Shown: positions 35,786 to 45,187 of the stretch, piece by piece
Numbering within the stretch: the first letter of the stretch is position 1
Layout: every line of letters starts with the position of its first letter
Assembly: GCF_012277275.1 (NCBI RefSeq)
Contig: NZ_CP051155.1
Location: forward strand, 1,612,001 to 1,676,000
Origin: Gephyromycinifex aptenodytis
Lineage (GTDB): Bacteria; Actinomycetota; Actinomycetes; Actinomycetales; Dermatophilaceae
Length of the DNA stretch: 64,000 nucleotides
Direction: 5' to 3'
Position numbers and translations under genes: made by a program
Notes under the pieces: model-generated
What the model was told of the DNA's origin: nothing
Database searches by the model: none
Seen by the model: the letters and a program-made list of their open reading frames with translations, nothing else

Positions 35786-36220
35786 TCATGCCGCCGCCCC
35801 GATTTCAACCGCTTTTTCGGTGTCCAGGACGAGCATCAATTGGCGCTCCAACTTGCACACCGCCACCACCAGATCCCGCACCCGAGCAGGAACCGTGTCC
35901 GGCGGATCCTCAAAAAGATCAAGATCAGGCTCCAACACATCCCCGATCTCATCCACCAACAAACTCGTCACGGTATCCGCACCGGTACGCACCACCACAT
36001 TCGTAGCCTCAGCCGAATCAGCCCGCCGCGGCAATCCCATCTGCTCCCGCAAATCCAACGTGATCACAATCTGACCCCGCAGATTAATCAACCCCGAAAC
36101 CACAGCAGGAGCAAGCGGAACCTCCGTCAACGTCTGCTCACGCAACACCTCCTGCACCGTCCCCACCGGCACACCAAACAAATGCCCACCAAGTTTGAAC
36201 GTGCAGTACTGAGTAGCCAT
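35786..36220 (-). CDS. cheW: Chemotaxis coupling protein CheW (copy 1)
   Basis: A 144-aa CheW-domain protein (MATQYCTFKLGGHLFGVPV start, VVSGLINLRGQIVITLDLRE core) that couples MCPs to CheA. It is almost identical to the second CheW at 40136-40576 except for the last few residues, and the DNA is nearly identical too. Third codon positions are strongly G/T, unlike the C/G bias of its neighbours. It heads the cheW-cheY-cheB-cheR operon, with a motility-type promoter 74 nt upstream. Confidence 0.95.
   Translation of the reverse strand: MATQYCTFKLGGHLFGVPVGTVQEVLREQTLTEVPLAPAVVSGLINLRGQIVITLDLREQMGLPRRADSAEATNVVVRTGADTVTSLLVDEIGDVLEPDLDLFEDPPDTVPARVRDLVVAVCKLERQLMLVLDTEKAVEIGAAA
35811..36220 (-). 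repeat. cheW duplication, copy A
   Basis: About 410 bp nearly identical to 40161-40570; I count only three or four mismatches. Identity stops abruptly within the last codons of both genes and right at the start codon. Confidence 0.95.
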
Positions 36221-36293
36221 AGAGTCCTTCTTCGAGGCCGGGATGTTGGTCGCGGTGTGAGCGCGGCATGTGGGGGCGCCGGGGCACATCTCC

Positions 36294-36320
36294 CCATCGG
36301 CGAATGCAGTTCCTTATCAA
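36294..36320 (-). promoter_or_regulatory. Sigma-28-like promoter for cheW-cheY-cheB-cheR
   Basis: The minus strand reads TTGA-N15-GCCGATGG. The -35 element, spacing and -10 element are identical to those of the site before the flagellin gene (52138-52164). Confidence 0.7.
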
Positions 36321-36498
36321 GCAGTCCCGGAGGCAAGGTTGCGCAGGCCCGGCGGACGGCCGTCCACGCGGCCCAGCGCCGCAGGTCAAGGCGCTGCGGA
36401 CCCCGGTCGTCGGGGCGCGGCACCCGATCAGAACCCGCTGGCCAGGCAGATGCGCCCGGTCGCGAACGAACGGGCGCAGCTGAGGTCGCGAACGGTGC

Positions 36499-38151
36499 TC
36501 AGAGGTTGAACCGGCTCACCAAGCCCTGCAGTTCGCTGGCACGCTGGGACAACTCGTTGGCAGCCTGAGCGGTGGCTTCGGAGGCCTCGGCGGAATCCCT
36601 GGCCCCATTGGTCACCACCGAGACGCGCTCGGAGATTTCGCTGGCGCGGCCGGCGGCGTCTTGGACGTTGCGGCCCATCTCGTTCGTGGTCGCCGTCTGC
36701 TCCTCCACCGCCGAAGCGATCGTGGCCTGAGTGTCATTGATCTGAGCGATGATCGAAGAAATCTGACTGATCGCAGCAACAGCGGCCTGAGTATCAGCCT
36801 GAATAGCCTCCACCCGCGAACCGATGTCCTCCGTGGCCTTACTCGTCTCCTGCGCCAAATCCTTCACCTCATTCGCCACCACCGCGAAACCCTTACCAGC
36901 CTCACCAGCACGGGCAGCCTCGATCGTGGCGTTCAACGCCAACAGGTTCGTCTGCTCAGCAATACTCGTGATCGTCTTGATGACATTCCCGATCTCAATA
37001 CTGGACTCACCCAACTTCGCCACCGTCGCATTCGTCTGATCCGCCACCGCCACCGCCGAAGCAGCAACCCCAGCAGCATCATTCGCCGACTTCGAAATCT
37101 CCCGAATCGAAGCCGTCATCTCCTCAGTACCAGCCGCAACCGTCTGCACATTCTGGGTCATATCCCCGGAGGAGACATTCACCTCAGCCAGTTCTCGCGC
37201 CGCGGTCTGGGAGTTGGCACCCAGTTGGCCGGCGGTCGCGGTGAGCTCTTCAGAGGCGGCAGCCACACCGGAGCTGGCGTTGCCGACTTCCCCCAGCAGC
37301 AGACGCATCGAGGATCGGGTTTCTTCGGCGGCCGTGGCCATCTGACCGATCTCGTCCAAGGAGATGATTTCGGCCGGCACAGTCAGATCACCATGCCCCA
37401 TGGCGGTGAGGGACTCGCGCACCGAGGTCACGGAGCGCACGATCCGGCGGGCGATGAGCATCGCCAGCACGAACACGATCACCGCGACGACCAGGCCGGT
37501 CAGCACCATCATGATCAGTGCGTTCCGCTGCGCGGTTTCACTGGCATGTTCGGCGGCCGTCACGCGCTTCTCGGCAGCCGCGTTCAGCTTGGTGATCGTC
37601 TGGGAGACGGCCGCGTAAGCGGTATTGGCGTCGTTGGCGACGAGGGCGTCTGCCTTCTGAACGGAGTCCTTGCTGCCCTGGGCGTAGAGCGCCGCGATTT
37701 TGACATCCACGGCTTCGAAGTCCTCGACGCCGGAGCGGATTTCGTTCAGCAGTCGGCGCCCGGTGTCAGACATCCCCTCTTGGGGGAATCCCTGCAACGC
37801 GGCCGCGGCGGACGCCATGGAGTCCTGGTAGCTGCCCCGAGCGGCAGAGTCCTTGGCCACGGCGGCCTTCGGGTCACCCTGGTGGGCAACCAACGCGTAC
37901 TCGTTCTGCCTACCCTTGACGTCGGCCATGAGCTTGTCCAAGCGACCGGCTGCCACCTCGATGCTCGTCATCTGCGACAGCTCCTGCTGAGCGCGGTCCA
38001 CCCGGTTCAGACCCCAGACCGCGACGCCGCCGACCAGGAGCGCACCGATGACTCCGATGAGGCCGACCACGAGGATTTTGGTCATCACCCCGAGCGCGGA
38101 CCACCACCGCATAAACCCACTCGTAGGTTGCGTGACGCCGGTGCTGCTCAT
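36499..38151 (-). CDS. Methyl-accepting chemotaxis protein (copy 1)
   Basis: A 550-aa receptor. The membrane segments at about 23-47 and 211-235 enclose a roughly 160-aa extracytoplasmic helical sensor domain. A HAMP domain follows (to about 290), then the signalling domain with the hairpin tip [21 protein letters not shown]. The ligand is not predictable. A stretch of about 165 residues in the signalling domain is identical to MCP copy 2 (38356-40008) while the sensor parts differ, and that stretch has G/T-ending codons unlike the rest. GAGGAAG precedes the ATG. Confidence 0.95.
   Translation of the reverse strand: MSSTGVTQPTSGFMRWWSALGVMTKILVVGLIGVIGALLVGGVAVWGLNRVDRAQQELSQMTSIEVAAGRLDKLMADVKGRQNEYALVAHQGDPKAAVAKDSAARGSYQDSMASAAAALQGFPQEGMSDTGRRLLNEIRSGVEDFEAVDVKIAALYAQGSKDSVQKADALVANDANTAYAAVSQTITKLNAAAEKRVTAAEHASETAQRNALIMMVLTGLVVAVIVFVLAMLIARRIVRSVTSVRESLTAMGHGDLTVPAEIISLDEIGQMATAAEETRSSMRLLLGEVGNASSGVAAASEELTATAGQLGANSQTAARELAEVNVSSGDMTQNVQTVAAGTEEMTASIREISKSANDAAGVAASAVAVADQTNATVAKLGESSIEIGNVIKTITSIAEQTNLLALNATIEAARAGEAGKGFAVVANEVKDLAQETSKATEDIGSRVEAIQADTQAAVAAISQISSIIAQINDTQATIASAVEEQTATTNEMGRNVQDAAGRASEISERVSVVTNGARDSAEASEATAQAANELSQRASELQGLVSRFNL
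36655..37146 (-). repeat. MCP signalling-domain duplication, copy A
   Basis: About 490 bp matching 38512-39003 at roughly 98 percent by eye; the mismatches cluster at the low-coordinate end. The encoded amino acids are the same in both receptors. Confidence 0.93.
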
Positions 38152-38206
38152 TTCTTCCTCGTCTCAGTCGCGGATTCTGTACGGCTGCGTTTCATACTTC
38201 TCTGCC

Positions 38207-38233
38207 TTATCGGTGGCAAACGCGTTAATACAA
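38207..38233 (-). promoter_or_regulatory. Possible sigma-28-like promoter for MCP copy 1
   Basis: The minus strand reads TTGT-N15-ACCGATAA, one base off in each half relative to the fliC and cheW sites, and lies 56 nt before the start codon. Confidence 0.5.
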
Positions 38234-38273
38234 GCGAGAAGTCAGGGGCCGGGCACCCCGGCAGCAGCTGCTA

Positions 38274-38331
38274 CATGCGGCAGCGCCCCGGATGATCGGG
38301 ATGATCCCTCCGGGGCGCTGCTGCATGTTTT
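38274..38331. terminator. Strong hairpin terminator between the MCP genes
   Basis: An 18-bp stem with one G-T pair (38274-38291 with 38310-38327) has an 18-nt loop and TTTT on the plus strand. It lies 25 nt after the MCP copy 2 stop, so it most likely terminates the cheA-cheW-MCP transcript on the minus strand. Confidence 0.75.
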
Positions 38332-38355
38332 GAATCGCGTTATGCAATTCCTCGA

Positions 38356-40008
38356 TCAGTACTGGAAGCGTTCGACGAGCGCTCGCAGGTCAGATGCCCG
38401 CTCGGCCAGTTCGCTCGAAGCCTGCGCCATGCTCTCTGCGGAGCCGCGGGCGGCGGCTGCCTGCTGAGCTGCATGCGAGACGTTTTTGGATATTTCCCCG
38501 GCTCCGGTGGCGGCGTCTTGGACGTTGCGGCCCATCTCGTTCGTGGTCGCCGTCTGCTCCTCCACCGCCGAAGCGATCGTGGCCTGAGTGTCGTTGATCT
38601 GAGCAATGATCGAAGAAATCTGACTGATCGCCGCCACCGCAGCCTGAGTATCAGCCTGAATAGCCTCCACCCGCGAACCGATGTCCTCAGTGGCCTTACT
38701 CGTCTCCTGCGCCAAATCCTTCACCTCATTCGCCACCACCGCGAAACCCTTACCAGCCTCACCAGCACGGGCAGCCTCGATCGTGGCGTTCAACGCCAAC
38801 AGGTTCGTCTGCTCAGCAATACTCGTGATCGTCTTGATGACATTCCCGATCTCAATACTGGACTCACCCAACTTCGCCACCGTCGCATTCGTCTGATCCG
38901 CCACCGCCACCGCCGAAGCAGCAACCCCAGCAGCATCATTCGCCGACTTCGAAATCTCCCGAATCGAAGCCGTCATCTCCTCAGTACCAGCCGCAACCGT
39001 CTGAATGTTGCTGGACACCACTTCGGAGGATTCGGTGACCCGGTCAAGCTGTCCGGCAGAGGTCGCGGCACCAGCGCCCATCCCCCGGGCGGTGGCGCTG
39101 AGCTCCTCAGAGGCAGAAGCGACCGTGGTCGAGGCGTTACTGACGTCGCCGATCACTCGGCGCATGGAATCGCGCGCTTCTTCGGCAGCCATCGCCATCT
39201 GGCCGATCTCATCATCGGAGCCGGCATGCGCCGGCACGGTCAGGTCGCCCTGACCCAGGGCCAGCAGCGAGTCACGCACTGACTTGATGGACTCCAGGAA
39301 GGCACGGGCGATGCGCAGGGCGAGGAGGGTGATCGCGAGCAGAGCCAAGGGCATGACGATGAGCATCGCCCAACGTGCTGCGGAAGCAGCATCACTGGCG
39401 CGCTGGGCGGCGGCAGCGCTACGACTGTCGACCGAGGCCGCGATAGCGTCGGTGGCATCCAGGATGTCGCCGTACAGCGGCAGCGACTTCTCCATCATGA
39501 TTTTGTCGCCGGCAGCAACGCCCGCGTCGTTGTCTTTGGCCCATTCCTTGGCGATCTCGAGGTCGTAGGCGAAGTACTGATCCCAGGCCTGACCCAGCTT
39601 GTCGAAGTTGGCCTTCTCTTCTGCGGTCATCCGGTCGACGGGGGTCTTAGCCATCGTCTCCTTGAGGACTTCGCCTGCGGCCAGGAAGTTCTTGCGGTAC
39701 TTCTTCTCCGGGCTCGCTGCCTCGGCGCCGCCGACCTTGTTGGCTGTCCAAGCCGCGCCGAGCTGCCAACCGCTCACATCACCGTTGAGGAAGCGGATGT
39801 CCTGGACTTTGGCCTGCAGCCCCTCCAGGTTTCGCATCTCCTCGGCCGCCGAGTTTATGCGGCCGACGTTCACGAGCGCGATAGTGCCGATGAGGACGCT
39901 CGCCAGGATACCCAGGAGACCCACAAGCAGAATCTTCCCGCGCACCCCCAACCCTTTACGGGTACCCTTCTCGGCCGCTGGGGCCGTTTGCGCGACTGCG
40001 GTGCTCAC
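38356..40008 (-). CDS. Methyl-accepting chemotaxis protein (copy 2)
   Basis: A 550-aa receptor with a GTG start at 40008, chosen because GAAGGAG lies just upstream; the longer frame to 40068 has none. Membrane helices at about 23-45 and 212-236 flank the sensor domain. HAMP and signalling domains follow. The signalling core is identical to that of copy 1, and the sensor domain is different and carries several Trp and Lys residues. It follows cheA and cheW copy 2, probably in one operon. Confidence 0.95.
   Translation of the reverse strand: MSTAVAQTAPAAEKGTRKGLGVRGKILLVGLLGILASVLIGTIALVNVGRINSAAEEMRNLEGLQAKVQDIRFLNGDVSGWQLGAAWTANKVGGAEAASPEKKYRKNFLAAGEVLKETMAKTPVDRMTAEEKANFDKLGQAWDQYFAYDLEIAKEWAKDNDAGVAAGDKIMMEKSLPLYGDILDATDAIAASVDSRSAAAAQRASDAASAARWAMLIVMPLALLAITLLALRIARAFLESIKSVRDSLLALGQGDLTVPAHAGSDDEIGQMAMAAEEARDSMRRVIGDVSNASTTVASASEELSATARGMGAGAATSAGQLDRVTESSEVVSSNIQTVAAGTEEMTASIREISKSANDAAGVAASAVAVADQTNATVAKLGESSIEIGNVIKTITSIAEQTNLLALNATIEAARAGEAGKGFAVVANEVKDLAQETSKATEDIGSRVEAIQADTQAAVAAISQISSIIAQINDTQATIASAVEEQTATTNEMGRNVQDAATGAGEISKNVSHAAQQAAAARGSAESMAQASSELAERASDLRALVERFQY
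38512..39003 (-). repeat. MCP signalling-domain duplication, copy B
   Basis: Partner of 36655-37146. Outside the block the two MCP genes diverge quickly in both DNA and protein. Confidence 0.93.
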
Positions 40009-40135
40009 GTGCTCTCCTTCGACGCCACCCCGAGTGAGGCGGTGGTAATGGATTGGGTAGGTGTCCAATAGGGCTCACGGCAGCGGTCTGCCGAACCCGG
40101 TTCCCGCCAGGATGATGTCATCCGGTGACGCCTTA

Positions 40136-40576
40136 CTAAGCGGCCACTTCAACGTTCACGGCTTTTTCGGTGTCCAGAACGAGCATCAATTGGCGCTCCA
40201 ACTTGCACACCGCCACCACCAGATCCCGCACCCGAGCAGGAACCGTGTCCGGCGGATCCTCAAAAAGATCAAGATCAGGCTCCAACACATCCCCGATCTC
40301 ATCCACCAACAAACTCGTCACAGTATCCGCACCGGTACGCACCACCACATTCGTAGCCTCAGCCGAATCAGCCCGCCGCGGCAATCCCATCTGCTCACGC
40401 AAATCCAACGTGATCACAATCTGACCCCGCAGATTAATCAACCCCGAAACCACAGCAGGAGCAAGCGGAACCTCCGTCAACGTCTGCTCACGCAACACCT
40501 CCTGCACCGTCCCCACCGGCACACCAAACAAATGCCCACCAAGTTTGAACGTGCAGTACTGAGTAGCCATGACCAT
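40136..40576 (-). CDS. cheW: Chemotaxis coupling protein CheW (copy 2)
   Basis: A 146-aa CheW protein that differs from copy 1 only at the very ends (MVMATQ start, VNVEVAA tail). ATG 40576 has AGGA 8 nt upstream; the second ATG at 40570 corresponds to the start of copy 1. It begins 14 nt after cheA and is followed by MCP copy 2, so it probably serves the same receptor complex. Confidence 0.94.
   Translation of the reverse strand: MVMATQYCTFKLGGHLFGVPVGTVQEVLREQTLTEVPLAPAVVSGLINLRGQIVITLDLREQMGLPRRADSAEATNVVVRTGADTVTSLLVDEIGDVLEPDLDLFEDPPDTVPARVRDLVVAVCKLERQLMLVLDTEKAVNVEVAA
40161..40570 (-). repeat. cheW duplication, copy B
   Basis: Partner of 35811-36220 at a constant offset of 4350 bp, in the same orientation. 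Recombination between the copies would delete the two MCP genes. Confidence 0.95.
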
Positions 40577-40590
40577 TTTTACGATCCTGT

Positions 40591-43251
40591 TCAGTGGGCG
40601 GCGTAGGCGCCGCTGTAGGAGGTCATGTCGCCGAACTGTTGCTCAGCCTCCGGCGCGAGCATCCCGGCCAGAGCAGTGTCGATGTTGAGCAGTTCGGTGA
40701 CGTGTTCGTTCACGACTGCCGAGCCGAGGTTGCCGCCGGTGTCCAGGTGGGTGCGGATGGCCAGTTCGTCCTCGACGATGTCCAGCACTTGCGCCACGAC
40801 GAAACCGAAGAGCTGACCGCGGTGTTGACACACGACGACCTGCAACGGCTGGGCTTCATCGACCTCGCTGTAGCTGCCGTAGTCATCGGCCAACCGCAGC
40901 AGCGGCAGGATCACGCCGCGGTACTGCACAACCTGGTTCTGCCCGACGGTCTCCACCCGCGACATAGCGAACTCTTCGAGACGCTCAACGACGCTGAGCG
41001 GCAACGCCACCCGTCGCCCGTTGGACAGCTTGACCACCAGCAGCGAGGTGGCGTCCGCCGAGGCGCGTTTAGCTGCCTCTTCAGCTGCCCGCTTGGCCGC
41101 TTCGCCGGAGTCGTTGATCATGCCGGCGTGGGCCGCCAGGGAGTTCGTGTCCAAGATGAGTGCGACCCGGCCATCACCCATGAGCGTCGCCCCGGCGTAC
41201 AGGTCGATGCCCCGCAGTTGCTTACCCAGTGGTTTGACGACGATCTCTTCGGTGTCTTCGATGTCGTCCACGACCAGACCGAACTGCCGCTGGTCGGCGC
41301 GCAGCACCGCGATGAAGGTGGTGTCGCTTTCGGCTTCTTCGACCCCGATGTGGTGGCGCAGGTCGACCAGCGGCAGCAACTGTCCGCGCAGCCGGTACAC
41401 GGGGGTGCCCTGGATGGTCTCCAAACGTTCGGCGGCCTGCTCCTTGTCCAGGCGGACCAGCTCCAGCAGGTTGACCTGCGGGATCGCAAACATGTTGTTC
41501 TTTCCGCGCACGAGCAGCGCCGGGATGATCGCCAACGTCAGCGGGATCTTGATCCGTGTCGTGGTGCCTTCGCCGTAGACCGAACTGACGTCGATGACGC
41601 CGCCGATCTTCTCGATGTTGGTCTTCACCACGTCCATGCCGACGCCACGCCCGGAGACGTTGGAGACCTTCTCTGCGGTCGAGAAACCGGCACGGAAGAT
41701 GAGGTGCTGAGCGTCGCGCTCAGAGAGACGGTCGGCTTCCTCGCGGCTCATCAGCCCACGCTCGACGGCCTTGTCCTTGACCCGCTCGGTGTTGATGCCG
41801 GCGCCGTCGTCAATGATCTCGATGTTTACCTGACCGCCCTCATGGAAGGCGCGCATGAGCAGCACTCCTTCGGCGGGCTTGCCGTTGGCGGTGCGCACGT
41901 CCGGCGGTTCGATGCCGTGATCGCAAGAGTTGCGCACCAGGTGGGTCAGCGGGTCCTTGATGGCTTCAAGGATGGTCTTGTCGAGCTCGGTTTCCTTGCC
42001 TTCCATTTCGACCCGGATCTGGCGACCCATCTGGTTGGACAGGTCCCGCACGACGCGCGGGATCTTGCTCCACACGTTCTCGATGGGCTGCATGCGGGTC
42101 TTCATGACGCCCTCTTGCAGCTCGCTGGCGACCAGGGACAACCGGTGCATGGAACGCTGTAGTTCTTGGTCTTCGCTGGCGGCGGCGCGCTGCACTAACT
42201 GGTTACGCGACAGGACCAGCTCACCGACGAGGTTCATCAGCGAGTCGAGCAGGTCGACGTCGACCCGGATGCTGGATTCGGCAACGCTGCGCGGCTTCTT
42301 GTCACCGTTGTCGCTGCTCTTGGCTGCTTTGGCGGCAGTGCTCTGCGCGTCGGCGGCCTGCTGTGCAGCCTTGGCGGGGTCAACCGTCGCCACGTGGGAA
42401 CCGCCGCCGCTCACCATGCCGTCGACGCCGTGCGAACCGTGGGCCTCGCCGCCGGCTGAGGAACCGTCGGTGGGACCGGTGGGGTTGCCGACCATGGTGG
42501 CTGCGACCGCTGCGGATTCGGCGAACGCCTCGGCGGTGGCGGCTGCAACCGTGGAGGCGGTCTGGGCCGCGACCGTCGCCGCGGTCTCTGCCGCAACACC
42601 GGCGATCAGTTCGGCGGTCTCGGCGCTGTGGCCTTGAGCGGCCGCGGCGGCAACGACCGCGTCGTCCTGCTCGCTGTGGTGCTCCTGCTCACCGCTGTGC
42701 TCGGCGGCGGCTTCGTGCTGGGCGACGACGACACTCTCGGCTTCGGCTGCGGCTTGGGCAGCCTCGGAGGCTGCGTCTGCGGCCTGCTCTGCCGCACCGG
42801 CTGCAGCGGCGGCGCTGCTGGCCGCTTGCGAGGTGGCGGCTTCGACACTGATGTCGGCGATGCTGCGGCCTTCGAGCAGGGCGTGCAGTTTCGCGGTGAG
42901 TTCGGAGTAGGTCTCTTCGCCTTCGTTCCCGTCCTGCTCGATGTGGCCCAAGAGTGCTCGGACCGCATCGACCATCTCCAGCAGAACGGTCGCCATCGTC
43001 GGGTTGAGGGTCATTTCCCCGTCGCGCAGCTTCGACAGCAGCGACTCCCCCGCGTGGGCGACCTTCTCCAGTGTGTGCAGCGCGAGAAACCCACTCGTGC
43101 CTTTAATCGTGTGCAAGGTACGGAAGATGCTCGAAAGCAGCTCGCGTGATCCTGGGTCCCGCTCGAGGGCCAGCAGGTCCTGGTCGAGCTGATCCAGGTT
43201 CTCGTGGCTTTCCACGAGGAACTCCTGGACGATCTCCTCCATGCCTTCCAT
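40591..43251 (-). CDS. cheA: Chemotaxis histidine kinase CheA with two CheW-type domains
   Basis: An 886-aa kinase. The Hpt domain (1-105) has the phospho-His47 in LHTIKGTSGFL. A long Ala/Glu-rich linker (about 135-330) takes the place of a recognisable CheY-binding P2 domain. Then follow the dimerisation helices (ESSIRVDVDLLDSLMNLVGE), the HATPase domain with HLVRNSCDHGIEPP, and a CheW-like P5 domain. A second CheW-like module occupies the last 140 residues (VAQVLDIVEDELAIRTHLD). ATG 43251 is chosen over the frame to 43449 because GGGAAGG precedes it and the promoter at 43291-43318 lies inside the longer version. Confidence 0.95.
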   Translation of the reverse strand: MEGMEEIVQEFLVESHENLDQLDQDLLALERDPGSRELLSSIFRTLHTIKGTSGFLALHTLEKVAHAGESLLSKLRDGEMTLNPTMATVLLEMVDAVRALLGHIEQDGNEGEETYSELTAKLHALLEGRSIADISVEAATSQAASSAAAAAGAAEQAADAASEAAQAAAEAESVVVAQHEAAAEHSGEQEHHSEQDDAVVAAAAAQGHSAETAELIAGVAAETAATVAAQTASTVAAATAEAFAESAAVAATMVGNPTGPTDGSSAGGEAHGSHGVDGMVSGGGSHVATVDPAKAAQQAADAQSTAAKAAKSSDNGDKKPRSVAESSIRVDVDLLDSLMNLVGELVLSRNQLVQRAAASEDQELQRSMHRLSLVASELQEGVMKTRMQPIENVWSKIPRVVRDLSNQMGRQIRVEMEGKETELDKTILEAIKDPLTHLVRNSCDHGIEPPDVRTANGKPAEGVLLMRAFHEGGQVNIEIIDDGAGINTERVKDKAVERGLMSREEADRLSERDAQHLIFRAGFSTAEKVSNVSGRGVGMDVVKTNIEKIGGVIDVSSVYGEGTTTRIKIPLTLAIIPALLVRGKNNMFAIPQVNLLELVRLDKEQAAERLETIQGTPVYRLRGQLLPLVDLRHHIGVEEAESDTTFIAVLRADQRQFGLVVDDIEDTEEIVVKPLGKQLRGIDLYAGATLMGDGRVALILDTNSLAAHAGMINDSGEAAKRAAEEAAKRASADATSLLVVKLSNGRRVALPLSVVERLEEFAMSRVETVGQNQVVQYRGVILPLLRLADDYGSYSEVDEAQPLQVVVCQHRGQLFGFVVAQVLDIVEDELAIRTHLDTGGNLGSAVVNEHVTELLNIDTALAGMLAPEAEQQFGDMTSYSGAYAAH

Positions 43252-43290
43252 GGGCACCTTCCCGGTTTGAAGTGGGCGCAATCGAGCCAC

Positions 43291-43318
43291 CAATCGGCGG
43301 CAAGAACAGTGATCTGAG
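43291..43318 (-). promoter_or_regulatory. Sigma-28-like promoter for cheA
   Basis: The minus strand reads CTCA-N16-GCCGATTG, 40 nt before the cheA ATG. It would start the cheA-cheW-MCP operon and supports the shorter CheA start. Confidence 0.7.
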
Positions 43319-43533
43319 CGAGAGTTCGCCGGGCCCCTGCGTTCTCGGCCCAGAAACACTCCCCGCCATCGAACCGGTGCGGGCGAGGTCAGATCGCCCA
43401 CCGCTGTGTCGATGAGGGGATCGGCGCTGAAGAAGCAGCACAGCTGCACCGGCGGGCGCCTATATAGCAGTCGAACGACCGGCAGTTGCGCCTCACATCA
43501 ATGGCATTCGTCGCCCTATTGATGAACGCACGG

Positions 43534-43561
43534 CTCAGGTCCGTTGGGGCACAGCCGATAA
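43534..43561 (+). promoter_or_regulatory. Sigma-28-like promoter for the cheX-cheY operon
   Basis: The plus strand reads CTCA-N16-GCCGATAA, the most perfect motility-type site in the window. It lies 147 nt before the CheX-like gene. It is divergent from the cheA promoter; the 43319-43533 stretch between them contains no gene. Confidence 0.75.
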
Positions 43562-43707
43562 GGGGGTGTCCGTTCGCGGATGGTCTTGCGCATTCAACCG
43601 TTACCGACAGGCGAAAGATTGCTGCCTGGTGAACAGGGGTGCGCGGTCGGGACCGACGCCGGGCCGACTCTCATTGAAGGACCAAGGACCCCACCGAAGG
43701 ACCGAGC

Positions 43708-44160
43708 ATGCACCTGGACAGCGAGGACGTCGCTCAGATCGTGAACGAGGTATGGAGCTCGATGCTTGGCCTGCCTGTAGAGGCGCTGGCACTCGAGACT
43801 CCGCCCACCATCGACGGCGGCGCCGTTGCAGGCTCGGTTGGCGTCAGCGGCGCGACCGAATGCCTCATCTGCGTCGAAATGAGCGCGGATGCAGCGCGCT
43901 TGTTCGGCGCGACGATGTTCGGCCTCGACGAGGCAGATGCGAGCAACGACGACATATCGGATGCAATCGGCGAGCTCACCAACATGGTGGGCGGCAACAT
44001 CAAAAGCCTGCTGCCGGAGCCCAGTTCCCTGTCGCTGCCGGTGGTGGCGCAGGGCACCAGCCCCACGTTGAAGGTGCCGTCGGCCAAGAAGATGCTCGAC
44101 GCGACCTACATGTGCGGGGAGTACCCGCTGATCGTCACCGTCTGGAACCGCGTCACCTGA
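43708..44160 (+). CDS. cheX: CheX-like CheY-P phosphatase
   Basis: A 150-aa protein of the CheC/CheX/FliY phosphatase fold. The signature D-x3-E-x2-N is seen in DAIGELTNMVGGNIKSLL (about residues 84-101), with Glu and Asn as the expected catalytic pair. It lies just before cheY, so it probably dephosphorylates CheY-P. AAGGACCGAGC precedes the ATG. CheC is the alternative name; the single ExxN motif and the length favour CheX. Confidence 0.8.
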   Translation: MHLDSEDVAQIVNEVWSSMLGLPVEALALETPPTIDGGAVAGSVGVSGATECLICVEMSADAARLFGATMFGLDEADASNDDISDAIGELTNMVGGNIKSLLPEPSSLSLPVVAQGTSPTLKVPSAKKMLDATYMCGEYPLIVTVWNRVT

Positions 44161-44206
44161 GCGTGAACACGCCCCAAACCCGTACGTACACGAAAGAGAG
44201 TCAGCC

Positions 44207-44566
44207 GTGAAGGTAGTAGTCGCCGACGACAGCCGCGCGATGCGCATGATCGTTATCCGCACGCTCCGTCAGGCCGGTTTCGAAGCCGACATCACCGAAT
44301 GCGAAGACGGCGCGCAGGGCCTGACCCAGGTCAAGGCCGTCTCCCCCGACCTGGTCCTTTCGGACTGGAACATGCCGAACATGACCGGGATCGAGTTCCT
44401 GCAGGCGCTGCGCGCCGAGGGCAACCAGGTGCCGTTCGGGTTCGTCACCTCCGAAGGTTCGGACGCGATGCGCAGCCAGGCTGAGGAGTCCGGCGCGCTG
44501 TTCCTGATCGCGAAGCCGTTCACGGCGGACATGTTCTCTGAGGCGCTCACGCCGCTGTTCGGCTGA
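44207..44566 (+). CDS. cheY: Chemotaxis response regulator CheY (second copy)
   Basis: A 119-aa receiver with ADDSRAMR, phosphoacceptor Asp53 in LSDWNMPNMTG, a Thr/Ser pair in FVTSEGSD and Lys in AKPFTAD. It differs clearly from the CheY at 35356. It is flanked on both sides by CheC/CheX-like genes. Which of the two binds the FliM switch cannot be told. Confidence 0.94.
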   Translation: MKVVVADDSRAMRMIVIRTLRQAGFEADITECEDGAQGLTQVKAVSPDLVLSDWNMPNMTGIEFLQALRAEGNQVPFGFVTSEGSDAMRSQAEESGALFLIAKPFTADMFSEALTPLFG

Positions 44567-44684
44567 GTCGCGAACCGCTTGCAGCCGGGGCCCTCTGCGG
44601 TGAGGGTTCCGGCGGCGGCGGTTGACCTTCCCCTCCCCGATCGATGTCGGGGTTGCCACCTTCCATCCGAGCGGAACGAACACG

Positions 44685-45170
44685 ATGGCGAAGATCCCCG
44701 ACCACAAGCCGATCAAAGACCTGTTCGAGAGCTTGCTCGGTCGTGACGTGACGATCGCGACCCAGGAAGAGCGGGTCGTGCCCACGGCACGGCGTGCCTG
44801 CTGTGTAGGGACGTACGTCAACGGGCACGGCGATGTGGGTGCGCTCGTCGCGGCGGACTTGGAGTTGTCGGCCCGCGCCGGCGCCGCACTGGGTCTAGTG
44901 CCCCCGACCGGCGCCGACACCGCCATCGAGAACCAAGAACTGCCCGCAGCGTTGTACGACAACTTCTTCGAGGTGCTCAATATCTTCGCGTCGCTGTTCG
45001 TCGACGAGGAGACCGAAGCCAACCTCAAACTTCACCAGGTGTACCAGCCGGGCATGGTCCTGCCGCGCACCGCCGCCATGCAGATCCGCGGCCTCGGCTC
45101 TCGCGAGGACTTCCGCCTGGAGGTCGACGGCTACGGCGCCGGCGCACTCGGCATCGTCATCCCGTTCTGA
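44685..45170 (+). CDS. CheC/CheX-like protein of unknown role
   Basis: A 161-aa protein starting at ATG 44685 (MAKIPDHKPIKDLFESLLGR); the frame opens earlier without an RBS. The segment YDNFFEVLNIFASLF, followed by QPG, fits the CheC-family pattern D-x3-E-x2-N-x22-P exactly. Overall similarity to the first CheX-like protein is otherwise low. It is third in the cheX-cheY operon. It may be a second phosphatase, or a partner that binds CheY-P without hydrolysing it. Confidence 0.7.
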   Translation: MAKIPDHKPIKDLFESLLGRDVTIATQEERVVPTARRACCVGTYVNGHGDVGALVAADLELSARAGAALGLVPPTGADTAIENQELPAALYDNFFEVLNIFASLFVDEETEANLKLHQVYQPGMVLPRTAAMQIRGLGSREDFRLEVDGYGAGALGIVIPF

Positions 45171-45187
45171 CCCGCCTCCCACCTTCC

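Noticed and set aside
40074-40095. CTCA followed by GCCGAA on the plus strand near MCP2
   Set aside because: Spacing is only 12 nt and it points away from the nearby genes, so it does not fit the motility promoter layout.
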